Source: Methylophilaceae bacterium
Lineage (GTDB): Bacteria > Pseudomonadota > Gammaproteobacteria > Burkholderiales > Methylophilaceae
Assembly: GCA_028351715.1 (NCBI GenBank)
Contig: JAOMKM010000002.1
Span: forward strand, 42,515-106,514
Direction of reading: 5' to 3'
DNA length: 64,000 nucleotides
The notes under the pieces were generated by a model, which ran no database searches, was not told where the DNA came from, and worked only from the letters and a program-made list of their open reading frames with translations. This document shows positions 46,122 through 56,092 of this stretch, piece by piece (positions within the stretch are counted from its first letter, which is position 1; the number at the start of each line of letters is the position of its first letter). The position numbers and the translations under genes are program-made.

Positions 46122-46898
46122 TTGGTCACTTTAAAAACTCAAATAATAGGAACTTGGACACTTCTTAAGAAAGAATTATTAAGGTTCTGGCGAGTGGCTT
46201 TTCAAACGGTTGCTGCTCCTGTGATTACAGGAATATTATATCTTTTAATATTTTCACATGTTCTTGATAGTCGTCTTGAAGTGTATGAGGGTGTTCCTTA
46301 CGCGGCATTCTTAATTCCTGGATTAATTATGATGTCACTATTACAAAATGCATTCTCGAATAGTTCATCAAGTCTAATTCAAGCAAAAGTAATGGGGAAT
46401 ATTGTTTTTCTTTTATTAACCCCACTAAGTTATCTCCAACTATTTTTTGCATTCTTAGCGGCATCTATTGTTAGAGGTATTTTTGTAGGCTTCTGTATCT
46501 ATTTGATTGCTATTACCTATATTGATTTGCCTATAGAGCATCCTTGGTTTTTATTCTTATTTGCATTGCTTGGAGGTGGACTTATGGGTGCTTTTGGAAT
46601 TATTGCTGGAGTGTGGTGCGATAGATTTGATCAAATGGCAGCATTTGGTAATTTTGTGATTATGCCTTTGTCTATGTTATCTGGAGTTTTTTATTCTATT
46701 CATTCACTACCGGTTTCATGGCAAGGAGTTTCCCAACTAAACCCGTTTTTTTATATGATTGATGGATTTAGGTTTGGTTTCTTTGGGCAATCTGATGTTT
46801 CTCCTTACTTTAGTTTGGGAGTTGTTGCTTTATTTTTTATTGTTTTATCTTTTTTTACTATCAGAATGCTAAAATCTGGCTTTAAATTAAGAAACTAG
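46122..46898 (+). CDS. ABC-2 type exporter permease (YadH-like)
   Basis: 258 residues, six hydrophobic helices. ABC-2 features: LKKELLRFWRVAFQTVAAPV at the start, YAAFLIPGLIMMSLLQNAF, and LSGVFYSIHSLPVSWQGVSQ followed by NPFFYMIDGFRFGFFG near the end. TTG start at 46122; the stop is followed with no gap by ibaG. Forms a homodimeric channel with the upstream ATPase. Confidence 0.92.
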   Translation: MVTLKTQIIGTWTLLKKELLRFWRVAFQTVAAPVITGILYLLIFSHVLDSRLEVYEGVPYAAFLIPGLIMMSLLQNAFSNSSSSLIQAKVMGNIVFLLLTPLSYLQLFFAFLAASIVRGIFVGFCIYLIAITYIDLPIEHPWFLFLFALLGGGLMGAFGIIAGVWCDRFDQMAAFGNFVIMPLSMLSGVFYSIHSLPVSWQGVSQLNPFFYMIDGFRFGFFGQSDVSPYFSLGVVALFFIVLSFFTIRMLKSGFKLRN

Positions 46899-47144
46899 AT
46901 GATGTCCCCTGAAAAAATTAAGAGTATTATTTCTGAAAATCTTGTCTGTGAATTTATAGAGATCAAAGGAGATGATGGAACTCATTTTGAGGCAATTATA
47001 GTCAGCAAAGAATTTGAAAATATTTCTATGTTAAAACAACATCAACTAGTGTATCGATCTTTGGGTGAAATGATGAAAAAAGATATACATGCTTTATCAA
47101 TTAAAACTTACAAAGTGGATGAATGGAATCAACTAACTAAATAA
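46899..47144 (+). CDS. ibaG: BolA-family protein IbaG (YrbA)
   Basis: 81 residues, BolA fold. The conserved segment LKQHQLVYRSLGEMMKKDIHA, with the His that ligates the shared Fe-S cluster, is near residue 45. Helps handle Fe-S clusters and envelope homeostasis in complex with a CGFS glutaredoxin, which is the next gene. In E. coli ibaG also lies between mla genes and murA. Two ATGs in a row at 46899 and 46902. Confidence 0.9.
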   Translation: MMSPEKIKSIISENLVCEFIEIKGDDGTHFEAIIVSKEFENISMLKQHQLVYRSLGEMMKKDIHALSIKTYKVDEWNQLTK

Positions 47145-47162
47145 TAGCGGAGACAAAAAACT

Positions 47163-47471
47163 ATGACAATAAATAATAAAATTAAAGAATTAGTAGATGG
47201 AGATTCAGTAGTTCTCTTTATGAAGGGAAATCCAAAGTTCCCTCAGTGTGGATTTTCCAGCGTGGCCTGCCAAATTCTAGATGCATGTGGGGCAACTTAT
47301 AAAACTGTTGATGTATTACAAGACCCTGAGATCAGAGAAGGTATAAAAGTCTATTCTAATTGGCCAACAATTCCTCAATTATATTTAAATGGTGAATTTA
47401 GTGGAGGAGCTGACATAATGAAGGAAATGTATGAGTCTGGAGAGTTAGCTAAGATTGTTTCGAGTAATTAG
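47163..47471 (+). CDS. grxD: Monothiol CGFS glutaredoxin (Grx4)
   Basis: 102 residues. The active-site CGFS is in [14 protein letters not shown] near residue 30, then [20 protein letters not shown] binds glutathione and the cluster. Forms [2Fe-2S] complexes with BolA proteins; the gene directly follows ibaG here, a telling pair. Shine-Dalgarno-like GCGGAG lies 9 bases upstream. Confidence 0.95.
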   Translation: MTINNKIKELVDGDSVVLFMKGNPKFPQCGFSSVACQILDACGATYKTVDVLQDPEIREGIKVYSNWPTIPQLYLNGEFSGGADIMKEMYESGELAKIVSSN

Positions 47472-47473
47472 TC

Positions 47474-48739
47474 TTGGATAGACTTATTGTTCAAGGCCAA
47501 AGAAAATTGTTTGGCGACGTTGTAATTTCAGGCGCAAAAAATGCTGCCTTACCAATCCTTATAAGTTCTTTATTATCTTCGGAGAAATTGGTATTAACTA
47601 ATGTTCCAAAGCTTTTTGATATAAAAACTACAGAAAAGTTACTTCATTTTCTTGGTGTGGAAATAGAAAAAGATAAAAATTCAATAGAATTAAGTGCAAA
47701 AACAATTAATCATATCGATGCTCCATATGATCTAGTAAAAACTATGCGCGCATCAATTCTTGTCCTAGGCCCATTGTTATCTAGATTTAGCAAAGCGCGC
47801 GTTTCACTTCCGGGTGGATGTGCTATAGGCTCTAGGCCGGTGGATATTCATATTCGTGGCTTTGAGGCTATGGGAGCAAAAATTAATATAGATAAAGGCT
47901 ATATTAATGCTAGTACAGAACATTTGCCTGAAGGTAAATTAATTGGGGCTAAGATTAATATGGATCAGGTCACAGTGACAGGAACAGAGAATCTAATGAT
48001 GGCTGCTACTCTAGCCAGAGGAGAAACTATTCTTGAGAATGCAGCGAAAGAACCTGAAGTGATTGATTTAGGTAATTGTTTAATTAAGATGGGAGCTAAG
48101 ATTTTAGGTCTTGGCACAAAAAAAATTACAATCATAGGAGTTGAAAGTTTATTCGGGGCAAATCATAAGGTGATGTTTGATAGGATTGAAGCCGGCACAT
48201 ATTTAGTAGCTGCGGCAATGACTGGAGGAGAAATTTGTTGTCATGGAGTAGAATCAGACAAAATAGAAGCTATTTTGCTAAAGCTCAAGGAAGCTGGTGC
48301 AGAAATAAAGATAGAAGATAAGAAAATTACTATTAAGAGTGACGGCCAATTAAAGGCTGTTAATTTAACAACATCACCATACCCCGGGTTTCCTACTGAT
48401 ATGCAGGCACAGTTTATGGCAATGAATACAGTGGCAAAGGGATCTAGTAAGGTAATAGAAAAAATTTTTGAAAATCGCTTCATGCATGTTCAAGAATTAA
48501 TCAGGATGGGAGCAAATATTGATATAAAAAAAAATACAGCTATTATTAGGGGTGATGATAAATTGAGTGGAGCTAATGTAATGGCAACAGATCTAAGAGC
48601 TTCGGCTTCATTAGTGTTAGCTGCACTCACAGCCAAAGGCGATACAGAAATTGAAAGAATATATCATCTGGATAGAGGATACGAGGGACTTGAAAAAAAG
48701 TTTAATCAAATTGGTGCAAAGATTAAGAGGGTTAAATAG
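47474..48739 (+). CDS. murA: UDP-N-acetylglucosamine 1-carboxyvinyltransferase MurA
   Basis: 421 residues, cytosolic first committed step of peptidoglycan synthesis. [10 protein letters not shown] near residue 20, catalytic Cys in [16 protein letters not shown] near residue 117 (the fosfomycin target), and [11 protein letters not shown] near residue 305. Start is TTG at 47474, three bases after grxD, since the protein begins like other MurA (MDRLIVQG). hisG follows with no gap. Confidence 0.97.
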   Translation: MDRLIVQGQRKLFGDVVISGAKNAALPILISSLLSSEKLVLTNVPKLFDIKTTEKLLHFLGVEIEKDKNSIELSAKTINHIDAPYDLVKTMRASILVLGPLLSRFSKARVSLPGGCAIGSRPVDIHIRGFEAMGAKINIDKGYINASTEHLPEGKLIGAKINMDQVTVTGTENLMMAATLARGETILENAAKEPEVIDLGNCLIKMGAKILGLGTKKITIIGVESLFGANHKVMFDRIEAGTYLVAAAMTGGEICCHGVESDKIEAILLKLKEAGAEIKIEDKKITIKSDGQLKAVNLTTSPYPGFPTDMQAQFMAMNTVAKGSSKVIEKIFENRFMHVQELIRMGANIDIKKNTAIIRGDDKLSGANVMATDLRASASLVLAALTAKGDTEIERIYHLDRGYEGLEKKFNQIGAKIKRVK

Positions 48740-49378
48740 ATGATTACAATCGCTTTGTCGAAAGGAAGAATTTTTACTGAAACAATGCCAATGTTAAATG
48801 CGGCAGGAATTTTTTGTAATGATGATCCAGATAAGTCTAGAAAGTTAGTTTTTGAAACCAATGAAAAGGATATTCGATTAATTATTGTTAGAGCTTCTGA
48901 CGTTCCAACATACGTAGAATGGGGTGGTGCAGATCTTGGGATTGCAGGAAAAGATGTATTAGACGAGTACGAAGGAACGGGTCTATACCAGCCTTTAGAT
49001 TTGAAAATTGGGAAATGTAAGATGATGGTAGCTGCAAAGACAGACTTTAATTATAAAGAGAAAATCTCTGAGCGTGCACATCTGCGCGTTGCAACAAAAT
49101 ATCCTAATGTTGCTAAGGAATTTTTTGGAAAGAAGGGTATTCATATAGACCTTATTAAATTATATGGCTCAATGGAATTAGCACCGATTGTAGGCTTGTC
49201 TGATGTAATTGTAGATTTAGTTAGTACTGGGAAGACATTAGAGGCGAATAATTTGGTTGCTTCAGAGGAAATTAGTGATATTAGTTCAAGGCTAATTGTT
49301 AATAAAGCTTCCTTAAAAATAAACAGAGAAATTCTACAGCCATTGATTGTAAAATTTTCAAATGTTATAACCAAATAA
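48740..49378 (+). CDS. hisG: ATP phosphoribosyltransferase HisG, short form
   Basis: 212 residues. Opens with [18 protein letters not shown] and has [12 protein letters not shown] and the signature block [14 protein letters not shown] near residue 160. First step of histidine synthesis. It lacks the C-terminal regulatory domain of long HisG, and short HisG needs HisZ for activity and feedback; hisZ is not in the window, and in betaproteobacteria usually sits near purA. Heads the his operon. Confidence 0.96.
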   Translation: MITIALSKGRIFTETMPMLNAAGIFCNDDPDKSRKLVFETNEKDIRLIIVRASDVPTYVEWGGADLGIAGKDVLDEYEGTGLYQPLDLKIGKCKMMVAAKTDFNYKEKISERAHLRVATKYPNVAKEFFGKKGIHIDLIKLYGSMELAPIVGLSDVIVDLVSTGKTLEANNLVASEEISDISSRLIVNKASLKINREILQPLIVKFSNVITK

Positions 49379-49382
49379 ACTT

Positions 49383-50684
49383 GTGAATATTAAAAAACTA
49401 AATTCATCTGATGGTAACTTTTATAACGAGTTAAAGTCCTTGTTATTATTTAATGGCGAAGACAATGATGAAATTATTCAAACAACTCAAACTATTTTAA
49501 ATGAAGTCAAAAATTTTGGAGATAAAGCGGTATTAGATTATACAAATAAATATGACCGAGCTGGAGCAAGGAATAATTCAGATTTAGAAATTAACCAAAA
49601 TGAACTAAATGATGCCTTGAATAGAATACCCTCAGAAATTAGATCATGCTTAGAAATTTCTGCAGAAAGAATTAAGGAATATCATCAAAAACAAAAAGCA
49701 GAGTCATGGTCATATAAAGATAAAAAAGGCTCATCATATGGTCAAAAAATATCCCCAATAGACAGATTGGGTCTTTATGTCCCAGGGGGTAAGGCTGCAT
49801 ATCCTTCATCCGTATTAATGAATGCTATCCCAGCAAAAGTTGCAGGGGTTAATGATTTGGTAATGGTGGTACCAACTCCAAATGGGGAAAAAAATGATTT
49901 AGTTCTAGCTGCGGCAAAATTAGCGGGAGTTAATAAAGTTTTTACTATTGGTGGTGCCCAAGCAATTGCAGCATTGGCTTATGGAACGGAAACAATTCCA
50001 AGAGTTGATAAAATTGTTGGACCAGGAAATGCATATGTTTCAGAGGCCAAAAGAATGGTTTTTGGAACGGTTGGTATTGATATGATCGCTGGCCCTTCAG
50101 AAATACTTATTATATGTGATGGTAAGACAGATCCAGATTGGATTGCGATGGATTTATTCTCTCAGGCAGAGCATGACGAGATGGCCCAATCAATTTTAAT
50201 ATCAGCGGATGAGAATTTTTTTGAAAGTGTTTTAAATAGTATGAAAAAATTAATTGAAGAAATGGACCGAAATGATGTAATAGTAACCTCACTAGAAAAT
50301 AGAGGAATATTTATACTTGCAAAAGATTTAGAGGATGCTGCATCTATATCAAATTTCATTGCACCTGAACATTTAGAGTTATCGGTAGATGATCCTGAAA
50401 GTTTACTTTTAAAAATTAAACATGCCGGTGCTATTTTTATGGGTAGGAATACTTGTGAGGCCGTGGGTGATTATTGCGCTGGCCCCAATCATGTATTACC
50501 GACATCTGGAACGGCGAGATTCTCATCTCCATTGGGAGTATATGACTTTCAGAAGAGGTCAAGCTTGATATTCCTATCACCAGAATCAGCAAGTGAACTG
50601 GGAGAAATTGCATCAGTTCTTGCAAATGGTGAAGGGCTTACCGCTCATGCTAGGTCAGCACAATATAGGGTTATAAAAAAATAG
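49383..50684 (+). CDS. hisD: Histidinol dehydrogenase HisD
   Basis: 433 residues, GTG start. Motifs [20 protein letters not shown] near residue 130, [41 protein letters not shown] (zinc and catalytic residues) and [14 protein letters not shown]. Oxidises histidinol to histidine in two NAD steps. Starts five bases after hisG and ends four bases before hisC. Confidence 0.97.
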   Translation: MNIKKLNSSDGNFYNELKSLLLFNGEDNDEIIQTTQTILNEVKNFGDKAVLDYTNKYDRAGARNNSDLEINQNELNDALNRIPSEIRSCLEISAERIKEYHQKQKAESWSYKDKKGSSYGQKISPIDRLGLYVPGGKAAYPSSVLMNAIPAKVAGVNDLVMVVPTPNGEKNDLVLAAAKLAGVNKVFTIGGAQAIAALAYGTETIPRVDKIVGPGNAYVSEAKRMVFGTVGIDMIAGPSEILIICDGKTDPDWIAMDLFSQAEHDEMAQSILISADENFFESVLNSMKKLIEEMDRNDVIVTSLENRGIFILAKDLEDAASISNFIAPEHLELSVDDPESLLLKIKHAGAIFMGRNTCEAVGDYCAGPNHVLPTSGTARFSSPLGVYDFQKRSSLIFLSPESASELGEIASVLANGEGLTAHARSAQYRVIKK

Positions 50685-50687
50685 ATA

Positions 50688-51746
50688 ATGAGCAAATATT
50701 GGAGTGAAGTTGTTCATAAATTAACCCCATATATTCCAGGGGAGCAACCTAAAGAAAATATATCACTAAAGCTAAATACAAATGAAAATCCTTATGGACC
50801 TAGCCAAAAGGTTCTCGATTCAATTTCAGCTGCTAGCAATAATCAGTTAAGACTATACCCGGATCCAGAAAGTGATTTATTAAAATCCACCATATCAAAT
50901 TATTACAATATTCCTATGAATTCAATATTTGTAGGCAATGGATCAGATGAGATACTTGCATTTATTTTTCAAGGTTTTTTTAAGAATAATTTACCAATTC
51001 TGTTTCCAGATATTACGTATAGCTTTTATCCAGCTTACTGCAGTCTTTACGACATAAAATACACAAGAATGCCATTAGATGAAAAATTTAATATTGTTTT
51101 AGAAGATTATTTAATTCCTAATGGAGGCATTATTTTTCCAAACCCAAATGCCCCCACTGGAATTCCTAAGAATTTAGTTGATATTAAAAATCTAGTAAAA
51201 ATAAATCAAGATAGTGTGGTTGTCATTGATGAAGCCTACGTAGATTTTGGGACAGAATCAGCAGTTGAATTAGTAAAACAATATAAAAATTTAGTGATAA
51301 CTCAGTCATTCTCAAAATCAAGGTCATTAGCAGGTATGAGGCTAGGATGTGCTTTTGGTAACGAAGATTTAATTGAAGCACTCAATCGCATTAAAAATAG
51401 TTTTAATTCTTACCCAATTGATCGATTAGCTCAGGTAGCAGGTATTGAGGCAATTAAGGATGAAAATTACTTCAGTGAAACGGGACAAAAAATTATTCAA
51501 GCAAGAAAATTTTTAGAAAAAGAATTACTTTTAATGGGTTTTCAAACCCTACCTTCAGGTGCAAATTTTATTTTCACAAAACATAGATCAAAGGATGCAG
51601 CTATGATTTTTAAAAAACTGAGAGAGTCTGGAGTAATAGTCCGTCACTTTAATGTGCCAGAAAGAATTTCTCAGTATTTAAGGATTACTATTGGCACTCA
51701 AGAGGAAATGAGGAAATTTATTTCTATTTTAAAAATGATAATGTAA
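50688..51746 (+). CDS. hisC: Histidinol-phosphate aminotransferase HisC
   Basis: 352 residues, fold-type I PLP enzyme. KLNTNENPYGPS at the N-terminus, FPNPNAPTGIP near residue 150, VVIDEAYVDFG and the PLP-Lys in TQSFSKSRSLAGMRLG near residue 210. Converts imidazole-acetol phosphate to histidinol phosphate using glutamate. The ATG of a 46-codon DUF2256 gene follows the stop immediately. Confidence 0.96.
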   Translation: MSKYWSEVVHKLTPYIPGEQPKENISLKLNTNENPYGPSQKVLDSISAASNNQLRLYPDPESDLLKSTISNYYNIPMNSIFVGNGSDEILAFIFQGFFKNNLPILFPDITYSFYPAYCSLYDIKYTRMPLDEKFNIVLEDYLIPNGGIIFPNPNAPTGIPKNLVDIKNLVKINQDSVVVIDEAYVDFGTESAVELVKQYKNLVITQSFSKSRSLAGMRLGCAFGNEDLIEALNRIKNSFNSYPIDRLAQVAGIEAIKDENYFSETGQKIIQARKFLEKELLLMGFQTLPSGANFIFTKHRSKDAAMIFKKLRESGVIVRHFNVPERISQYLRITIGTQEEMRKFISILKMIM

Positions 51747-51887
51747 ATGAAAAAAAAATATCTCGATTCAAAATTATGCAAAGTATGCAATAGGCCATTC
51801 ACTTGGAGAAAGAAATGGGAAAAAGTCTGGGATGAAGTTAAGTATTGTTCAGAGCGTTGTAGAAAGTCAAATTACTCAAACTCATGA
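51747..51887 (+). CDS. DUF2256 zinc-ribbon-like small protein
   Basis: 46 residues, starting at the base after the hisC stop. The DUF2256 pattern is complete: C-x2-C followed by [20 protein letters not shown] and then C-x3-C, that is four Cys at residues 11, 14, 34 and 38, expected to bind a metal. Proteins of this family are common in bacteria, small, and of unknown role; some are fused to cryptochrome/photolyase-related proteins. Lying inside the his operon between hisC and hisB with no promoter of its own, it is probably co-translated. Too short for usual ORF cut-offs. Confidence 0.9.
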   Translation: MKKKYLDSKLCKVCNRPFTWRKKWEKVWDEVKYCSERCRKSNYSNS

Positions 51888-51899
51888 TAAAATTAAGGT

Positions 51900-52490
51900 A
51901 TGAAAAGAATAGCCAAAGTTACTAGAAAAACACTCGAAACAAATATCTCAGTTGAGATTAATATTGATGGCTCTGGAAAATCTGATTTAAATTCAGGAAT
52001 TGGTTTCCTAGACCATATGATGGAACAAATTTCACGTCATGGTTTATTTGACCTCACAGTAAAGGCAGAAGGAGATTTGCATATTGATGCTCACCATACT
52101 GTAGAAGATATTGGTATTACGCTAGGACAAGCTTTTTTAAAAGCTATGGGGGATAAATTGGGTATTCGTCGATATGGTCATGCATATGTTCCACTTGATG
52201 AAGCCATGTCAAGAGTTGTACTTGATATCTCAGGAAGACCTGGCCTTGAATTTAATACTGAATTTACAAGAGCAAGAATTGGTGATTTCGATGTTGATCT
52301 TTTCCATGAGTTTTTTCAAGGATTTACTAATCATGCAAATGTAACTCTACATATTGATAATCTCAAGGGTGAAAATTCTCATCATCAGGCAGAAACAATA
52401 TTTAAGGCATTTGGCAGGGCACTAAGAATTGCAGTTGAACATGATGAAAAAATTAAAGGTGAAACCCCATCAACTAAGGGGTCGCTTTAA
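51900..52490 (+). CDS. hisB: Imidazoleglycerol-phosphate dehydratase HisB
   Basis: 196 residues, the monofunctional form without the HisN-type phosphatase domain. Metal-binding histidine clusters are [17 protein letters not shown] near residue 38, [11 protein letters not shown] near residue 63, and [17 protein letters not shown] near residue 160. Dehydrates IGP to imidazole-acetol phosphate. ATG 51900 follows a weak AAGG. Confidence 0.97.
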   Translation: MKRIAKVTRKTLETNISVEINIDGSGKSDLNSGIGFLDHMMEQISRHGLFDLTVKAEGDLHIDAHHTVEDIGITLGQAFLKAMGDKLGIRRYGHAYVPLDEAMSRVVLDISGRPGLEFNTEFTRARIGDFDVDLFHEFFQGFTNHANVTLHIDNLKGENSHHQAETIFKAFGRALRIAVEHDEKIKGETPSTKGSL

Positions 52491-52512
52491 TCTTAATTTA
52501 TTTGATCAATTT

Positions 52513-53124
52513 ATGATTGCAATTATCGACTATGGAATGGGCAACCTCAAATCTGTCCATAATGCATTTAAATTTATAGCCCCACAAATAGAATCTGTTG
52601 TCACAAGTGATCCAATGATTATATCAAAGGCAGAAAGAGTAGTCTTTCCTGGGCAGGGCGCCATGCCCGATTGCATTAGAGAGCTAGATAATAGAGGCCT
52701 TAGAGAAATTGTAATCGAATCAGCAATGAATAAACCTTTTTTGGGGATATGTATTGGGCTTCAGATGTTATTTGATAAAAGTGAAGAGGGTGATGTTAAG
52801 GGTCTAGGAATTCTTGAAGGAAGTGTAAATCGATTTAAGTCATCAAAAAATTTAAAAATTCCACATATGGGATGGAACGAAGTTCATCAAAATGCACCAC
52901 ACCCAGTCTGGAAAAATATTGCCGCCAATGAACGCTTTTATTTTGTTCATAGTTATTATGTTCAAGAACTAGACGCCTCTATAAAAACTGGCTCAGCATA
53001 TTATGGCAACTCATTTACAGCTGCCATTGCATATAAAAATATTTTTGCGGTGCAATTTCATCCTGAAAAAAGTGCTGAATCAGGGTTACAATTATTAAAA
53101 AACTTTATTTCATGGGCATTGTAA
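52513..53124 (+). CDS. hisH: Imidazole glycerol phosphate synthase glutaminase subunit HisH
   Basis: 203 residues from ATG 52513. An in-frame ATG at 52429 lies within hisB and would add 28 non-homologous residues, so it is rejected. Family start IAIIDYGMGNLKSVHNA; nucleophile Cys in FLGICIGLQMLFD near residue 80; His/Glu pair in AVQFHPEKSAESG near residue 183. Supplies ammonia from glutamine to HisF. No clear Shine-Dalgarno. Confidence 0.95.
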   Translation: MIAIIDYGMGNLKSVHNAFKFIAPQIESVVTSDPMIISKAERVVFPGQGAMPDCIRELDNRGLREIVIESAMNKPFLGICIGLQMLFDKSEEGDVKGLGILEGSVNRFKSSKNLKIPHMGWNEVHQNAPHPVWKNIAANERFYFVHSYYVQELDASIKTGSAYYGNSFTAAIAYKNIFAVQFHPEKSAESGLQLLKNFISWAL

Positions 53125-53134
53125 TTTCTAAGTT

Positions 53135-53878
53135 ATGTTAATTATTCCAGCAATAGATCTAAAAGATGGCAAGTGCGTTCGCCTTAAACAAGGTCGGATG
53201 GATGAATCAACTATTTTTTCTGAAAATCCTTCTGAGATATCAAGGCAATGGGTTAATCAGGGTGCCAGAAGATTGCATTTAGTAGACTTAGATGGTGCTT
53301 TTGCAGGTAAACCTGTAAATGACAATGCCATTAAATCTATCGTCAGTGAGCTGGGAGGGGAAATACCTATTCAATTAGGTGGCGGTATTCGTAATCTCGA
53401 TACAGTAGAAAGTTTTTTAAATAGCGGGGTTGATTCAATAATTATTGGCACGGCAGCAGTTACTCAACCTGAATTCTTGCAAGAAGCTTGCTTAGCATTT
53501 CCAGGTCAAATTATTGTAGGCCTTGATGCTAAAGATGGCGACGTTGCTATAAATGGTTGGGCTGAATTAACTGGTCATAATGTAATCGATCTTGCTAAAA
53601 AATTTGAAGAATATGGAGCAGAATCAATTATTTATACTGATATAGGTCGTGATGGAATGTTGGGGGGCGTTAATATTGAGGCGACGGTTAGGCTATCTGA
53701 ATCTTTGATAATCCCAGTTATTGCCAGCGGTGGAGTCTCAAACCTTAAAGACATTCAAGATTTATGTGAAGTTTCAAATACTGGTATTCGCGGAGTAATA
53801 ACAGGACGTGCAATTTACGAAGGTACACTTAATTTTAGGGCTGCACAAGAATTAGCTGACAGGCAGACTAGACCATAA
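53135..53878 (+). CDS. hisA: ProFAR isomerase HisA
   Basis: 247 residues, TIM barrel. [18 protein letters not shown] (catalytic Asp 8), QLGGGIRNL (phosphate loop) near residue 80, and [11 protein letters not shown] (second catalytic Asp) near residue 170. Amadori isomerisation in histidine synthesis. Its stop overlaps the hisF ATG by one base. Confidence 0.97.
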   Translation: MLIIPAIDLKDGKCVRLKQGRMDESTIFSENPSEISRQWVNQGARRLHLVDLDGAFAGKPVNDNAIKSIVSELGGEIPIQLGGGIRNLDTVESFLNSGVDSIIIGTAAVTQPEFLQEACLAFPGQIIVGLDAKDGDVAINGWAELTGHNVIDLAKKFEEYGAESIIYTDIGRDGMLGGVNIEATVRLSESLIIPVIASGGVSNLKDIQDLCEVSNTGIRGVITGRAIYEGTLNFRAAQELADRQTRP

Positions 53879-54636
53879 TGGGATTAGCAAAAAGAATAAT
53901 TCCATGTTTGGATGTTAATGCTGGAAGAGTTGTCAAAGGAATAAATTTTGTAAGCCTTCAAGATGCTGGAGATCCAGTTGAGATTGCAAGAAGATATGAT
54001 GAAGAAGGTGCTGACGAGCTAACCTTTTTAGATATTACAGCGAGTTCAGACAATCGTGGTTTAATTCTAGATATTATCGAGTCTGTTGCAAAAGAGATAT
54101 TTATACCATTAACGGTTGGTGGAGGAGTTCGATCTCCCGATGATGTTAGACGACTATTAAATGTGGGTGCTGATAAGATTAGTATAAATACTTCAGCAAT
54201 TCTTAATCCAAATCTAGTTGCTGAGGCATCTAGTCGTTTTGGTTCACAATGTATTGTAGTGGCTATTGATGCAAAAAAAGTAGGCAATCATTGGGAGGTA
54301 TTTACTCATGGTGGGAGAAATTCCACTGGTCTAGATGCAGTTGAATGGGCAAAAAAAATGGTCAATCTGGGTGCTGGCGAATTATTATTAACAAGTATGG
54401 ATAGAGATGGTACAAAAATCGGGTTTGATATTGCCTTGACTAAACTAATTTCAGAAGCTGTAGAAGTTCCTATAATTGCTTCTGGGGGAGTTGGAAATCT
54501 CCAACATTTGGTTGATGGCGTATTATTAGGTGGGGCTGATGCTGTATTAGCAGCAAGTATTTTTCACTATGGGGAATTTACTATCCGTGAAGCAAAAGAA
54601 TATATGACTAATAATAACGTGGAAATAAGGCTATGA
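53878..54636 (+). CDS. hisF: Imidazole glycerol phosphate synthase cyclase subunit HisF
   Basis: 252 residues, TIM barrel related to His[20 protein letters not shown] with catalytic Asp 11, [17 protein letters not shown], and [13 protein letters not shown] with Asp near residue 130-180. With HisH it makes IGP and AICAR, linking to purine synthesis. Overlaps hisI by 4 bases. Confidence 0.97.
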   Translation: MGLAKRIIPCLDVNAGRVVKGINFVSLQDAGDPVEIARRYDEEGADELTFLDITASSDNRGLILDIIESVAKEIFIPLTVGGGVRSPDDVRRLLNVGADKISINTSAILNPNLVAEASSRFGSQCIVVAIDAKKVGNHWEVFTHGGRNSTGLDAVEWAKKMVNLGAGELLLTSMDRDGTKIGFDIALTKLISEAVEVPIIASGGVGNLQHLVDGVLLGGADAVLAASIFHYGEFTIREAKEYMTNNNVEIRL

Positions 54637-55037
54637 GTGCATACTTAGGTAGTATTGTTTGGAATAGTGATGGATTAGTGCCAGTGATTGTTCAAGATTT
54701 CCTTACAAATAAGGTCATTATGTTTGCCTGGATGAACAAAGATACATTAAAACAATCCATTAAAGAAAGAAAAGCAATTTATTGGTCGCGTTCAAGAAAA
54801 AAAGTTTGGGTTAAGGGCGAAGAGTCGGGACACACACAATATATACAAGAAATATTATTAGATTGTGATGGCGATGCATTAATTATTAAGGTTAAACAGA
54901 AAGGTGGTATTGCATGTCATACGGGTAGAGAATCTTGTTTTTACAATAAGATTGATATGGAAACTGGTAACTTGACCGAAGTGGAACCAGTAATTAAAGA
55001 CCCAAATGAAATTTATAAGGATAAAAATAATGGATAG
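54633..55037 (+). CDS. hisI: Phosphoribosyl-AMP cyclohydrolase HisI
   Basis: 134 residues. Metal and catalytic motifs [46 protein letters not shown] and [13 protein letters not shown]. Opens the adenine ring of PR-AMP with Zn and Mg. Separate from HisE as usual in betaproteobacteria. Overlaps hisE by 8 bases. Confidence 0.97.
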   Translation: MSAYLGSIVWNSDGLVPVIVQDFLTNKVIMFAWMNKDTLKQSIKERKAIYWSRSRKKVWVKGEESGHTQYIQEILLDCDGDALIIKVKQKGGIACHTGRESCFYNKIDMETGNLTEVEPVIKDPNEIYKDKNNG

Positions 55038-55350
55038 TTACTTGGAGAATCTTTTGGACACAATTAAATCCAAAAAAAATGATGACCCATCAGTTTCTTA
55101 TACAGCTCAACTTCATTCAAAAGGAATTAATGAGATTTTAAAAAAGATTGGTGAGGAATCATCTGAAACAATTATAGCGGCCAAGGGAAATAATAATAAG
55201 GAATTAATTCATGAAATTGCTGACCTCTGGTTTCACTGTTTGGTATTGTTATCAGAAAAGAATTTAACGGTAAAGGATGTCACAAGAGAATTAAAAAGCA
55301 GAGAAGGTACCTCGGGTATTGAGGAAAAAAATAATAGGAAAATTAAATAA
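55030..55350 (+). CDS. hisE: Phosphoribosyl-ATP pyrophosphatase HisE
   Basis: 106 residues from ATG 55030; an in-frame ATG at 55006 deeper inside hisI is less likely because family members start near LENLLDTI. Conserved KKIGEESSETIIAAKG near residue 45 and EIADLWFHCLVLL follow the MazG-like helical fold. Hydrolyses PR-ATP to PR-AMP. Last his gene; hit follows five bases later. Confidence 0.93.
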   Translation: MDSYLENLLDTIKSKKNDDPSVSYTAQLHSKGINEILKKIGEESSETIIAAKGNNNKELIHEIADLWFHCLVLLSEKNLTVKDVTRELKSREGTSGIEEKNNRKIK

Positions 55351-55355
55351 AGACT

Positions 55356-55691
55356 ATGAATGACTGTATTTTCTGCAAAATTATAAATAAAGATATTCCA
55401 GCATCAATTATTTATGAGGATCAAGAGTTTTTAGTTTTTGAAGATATTAAGCCGATTGATAAGGTGCATCTTCTGATTATTCCTAAGATCCATATTGAAA
55501 GTCTTATTGCATGTAATGAAACTAACCAAGAAATGCTCGGAAAAATGTTATTACTTGGAGGTAAGCTTGCAAATCAGTTAGGCTTAAAAGGATATAGAAC
55601 AATGATAAATTCTGGAGCAGAAGGTGGGCAAGAGGTCTTTCATATACATTTTCATGTTTATGGCGGTAGTGATACTTTAGTTAAAATTTAA
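55356..55691 (+). CDS. hinT: HIT-family nucleotide hydrolase (HinT-like)
   Basis: 111 residues. [19 protein letters not shown] at the start (zinc-type Cys pair) and the histidine triad HIHFHVYGG near residue 98. Such proteins hydrolyse purine nucleoside phosphoramidates. In betaproteobacteria hit genes commonly link hisE to tatABC as here. tatA starts 13 bases later behind AAAGGAG. Confidence 0.93.
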   Translation: MNDCIFCKIINKDIPASIIYEDQEFLVFEDIKPIDKVHLLIIPKIHIESLIACNETNQEMLGKMLLLGGKLANQLGLKGYRTMINSGAEGGQEVFHIHFHVYGGSDTLVKI

Positions 55692-55704
55692 AAGGAGAAT
55701 AGTT

Positions 55705-55866
55705 ATGCCAGGAATTTGGGAGTTATTGATAATTTTTTTGGTTGTCATAGTTATTTTTGGTTCTGGAAAATTAAGAAATATCGGAAGTGATTTAGGAGGA
55801 GCACTAAGAAGCTTCAAAGAAGGTATGCAAGAAAAAAATAAAAAGAAAGTTTCTAGGAAAAAATAA
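55705..55866 (+). CDS. tatA: Sec-independent translocase protein TatA
   Basis: 53 residues, small but complete: [20 protein letters not shown] gives the short N-terminal membrane helix and hinge, then [20 protein letters not shown] is the amphipathic helix with the FG/LG spacing of TatA, followed by a lysine-rich tail. Strong Shine-Dalgarno (AAAGGAGA) 8 bases upstream. Pore-forming subunit of the Tat system. Too short for common ORF cut-offs; context with tatB and tatC makes it safe. Confidence 0.94.
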   Translation: MPGIWELLIIFLVVIVIFGSGKLRNIGSDLGGALRSFKEGMQEKNKKKVSRKK

Positions 55867-55870
55867 TTGA

Positions 55871-56092
55871 ATGTTTGATATTTCTTTTTCAGAGTTATTG
55901 ATAGTTATTTTTGCTGCAATACTTATTATCCCGCCAAAAAAGATTCCTATAATAGCAAAGACTTTTGGAAGAACATTAAAAAAATCTAAATCTTTTATGG
56001 CAGATATTAAAGAAGAGATTGAGAGGGAAGGTAAATTTAAGGAGCTAAAAAAAATACAAAAAGAAATAAAAAAGAGATCCATTAAGTCTTGA
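55871..56092 (+). CDS. tatB: Sec-independent translocase protein TatB
   Basis: 73 residues. MFDISFSELLIVIFAAILI is the membrane helix with the polar Glu 8 typical of TatB; PPKKIPIIAKTFGRTLKKSK is the hinge plus amphipathic helix. Shorter than E. coli TatB (171 aa), lacking most of the C-terminal tail. Forms the substrate receptor with TatC. TTGA overlap with tatC. Confidence 0.9.
   Translation: MFDISFSELLIVIFAAILIIPPKKIPIIAKTFGRTLKKSKSFMADIKEEIEREGKFKELKKIQKEIKKRSIKS

Noticed and set aside
52429-52512. Longer HisH start inside hisB
   Set aside because: The extra residues match nothing in HisH, which begins at IAIIDYGMGN.
53958-54287. 109-codon minus-strand ORF opposite hisF
   Set aside because: Antisense shadow of a certain gene; no ribosome site and no recognisable domain.
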